Assembly: GCA_031422195.1 (NCBI GenBank)
Contig: JANOPZ010000010.1
Coordinates: 1 to 13,216, forward strand
From: JALOTE01 sp031422195
Lineage (GTDB): Bacteria; Pseudomonadota; Alphaproteobacteria; Rhizobiales; Rhizobiaceae
Direction: 5' to 3'
Length of the DNA stretch: 13,216 nucleotides
The position numbers and the translations under genes are program-made. Below the pieces are notes generated by a model. The model had not been told where the DNA came from. It made no database searches and saw nothing but the letters and a program-made list of their open reading frames with translations. Positions within the stretch are counted from its first letter, which is position 1. The number at the start of each line of letters is the position of its first letter. Positions 12,502 to 13,216 of the stretch are shown here, one piece after another.

Positions 12502-13216
12502 GTGATATTCAGTTTTAACGAAATTCTTGTCGGTGCAAAATTCGAGTACAGCATCTCTGAGCAACTTCGATCAGTTGAAAGCTTTTCGCTTCTAGATTTT
12601 AAAACAATCGAATTCGATCTAACTAATGTTACATATATAGATTGTTACTGCACACAGATGCTGATATGTTACGTTTATGTCATTGAGAAGAATGGAATTA
12701 CTACAAGAATTAAATTACCTACAAACAAACGCGTTCGCGATATATTACGTTGCTGGAACTTTGACTCTGCGCTCAAAAAAGCAACCGGACGAAATCTTCG
12801 CTCTTTATGTAGCGATGAGCAAAAGGCTCAGTATTTTTTTCCAAATGATCGACAATCAACATTTGACCCCAGTCTTTTTCCGCGGCTGTATCAAGAAGAC
12901 AGCTCAGGTATAAATACATATCCGAGTGATGATCAATCCAACGTGGACAATTTTTTTGGTTTCAGAACACTGATGGTTCCGGAAGACGACTCAAAAGCGG
13001 AAAAATCAAATTATGAAAAAAAGTTATGGCAAAAATTCAATATCAGAACACTTCTAGAACAGGAATTAGGAATAGACGTTAGATTTTTCTCAGCTAGAGT
13101 AGTATTTGAAGCTGTTTTCAACGCTTATAGACACCCTAGTGCCGAATTTATACAAACTGCTGCGAATCCGTTGTTTTCACATCAAACCCAACTTCCTTTT
13201 AAAAGTACCACCGGAC
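12502..13216 (+). CDS. STAS-like domain / histidine-kinase-type ATPase protein, 3' end beyond window
   Basis: An open frame of 238 codons running off the right edge. It is closed upstream by TAG 12493-12495, leaving GTG 12502 as first start, with AGG (12494-12496) 5 nt upstream. Residues about 30-88 read FSLLDFKTIEFDLTNVTYID...ICYVYVIEKNGITTRIKLPTNKRVRDILRCWNF, an alternating strand/helix pattern like a STAS-type domain. After a polar linker (about 95-175), residues 200-213 read VVFEAVFNAYRHPS, matching the N-box of the HATPase_c fold (Glu203, Asn207, His211). G1 and G2 boxes would lie outside the window. No His phospho-acceptor box is seen, so it is more likely an ATPase or anti-sigma-like switch than a sensor kinase. 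Ligand and partner are unknown. Codon use is much more AT-rich than the core genes, suggesting transfer. Confidence 0.72.
   Translation, partial: MIFSFNEILVGAKFEYSISEQLRSVESFSLLDFKTIEFDLTNVTYIDCYCTQMLICYVYVIEKNGITTRIKLPTNKRVRDILRCWNFDSALKKATGRNLRSLCSDEQKAQYFFPNDRQSTFDPSLFPRLYQEDSSGINTYPSDDQSNVDNFFGFRTLMVPEDDSKAEKSNYEKKLWQKFNIRTLLEQELGIDVRFFSARVVFEAVFNAYRHPSAEFIQTAANPLFSHQTQLPFKSTTG

Noticed and set aside
12474..12554. N-terminal extension of the MerR-like protein to ATG 12554.
   Set aside because: It would overlap the start of the divergent STAS/ATPase gene at 12502 and has no supporting ribosome-binding site.
12677..12913. A + strand frame of 78 codons near the right edge.
   Set aside because: It is a different frame of the longer open frame 12502-13216, which has domain-like content and continues past the edge.

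Overview
The window looks like a chromosomal segment of an alphaproteobacterium, most likely a moderate-GC member of the Hyphomicrobiales (Rhizobiales). The reason is a run of genes murA, DUF2948, hisD, UPF0262, low-molecular-weight phosphatase, infA, maf, yacG and tRNA-Phe, all on the + strand. From memory, this order is a conserved rhizobial block. The species is not identifiable from what I can see.

Left end (1-1136): an accessory region abuts tRNA-Thr sequence. A DNA cytosine-5 methyltransferase on the - strand runs off the left edge. Next come about 280 bp of apparent non-coding DNA, an intact tRNA-Thr(GGT) on the - strand, and about 95 bp with a GTAAC/GTTAC near-palindrome. Last is the 5' 40 nt of a second, different tRNA-Thr that breaks off just past the anticodon loop. 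This resembles a tRNA integration junction in which the incoming element supplied a working tRNA-Thr and beheaded the resident one.

Core (1260-10442): a small basic protein, possibly leaderless, precedes murA (peptidoglycan). A two-component pair follows: a 7TMR-DISM-type histidine kinase on the - strand and a LuxR-type response regulator on the + strand, whose 5' ends overlap by about 33 bp. A LysE-family exporter follows. Then comes a tight cluster of DUF2948, hisD (histidine biosynthesis), UPF0262 and an LMW-PTP-like phosphatase, followed by infA (translation initiation), maf (nucleotide pyrophosphatase) and yacG (gyrase inhibitor family). tRNA-Phe(GAA) closes the block behind a good sigma-70-like promoter. 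The kinase/regulator/LysE group sits between murA and DUF2948, which I recall as neighbours in relatives.

Right end (10443-13216): immediately after tRNA-Phe the content changes to accessory genes. These are a DUF3768 protein with a terminator overlapping its stop codon, a small HTH_36-like replication/regulatory protein, and a MerR-like HTH protein with a coiled-coil tail, all on the - strand. Three tandem 23-bp iteron-like units (TGCC-N5-GGCA, period exactly 23) straddle the stop codon of the HTH_36 gene. Together they look like a plasmid/ICE-type initiator plus binding-site module. Divergent from them and running off the right edge is a lower-GC gene whose GTG start is at 12502. It reads as a STAS-like domain followed by a histidine-kinase-type ATPase N-box. 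The core block is therefore bracketed by tRNA-associated accessory DNA on both sides.
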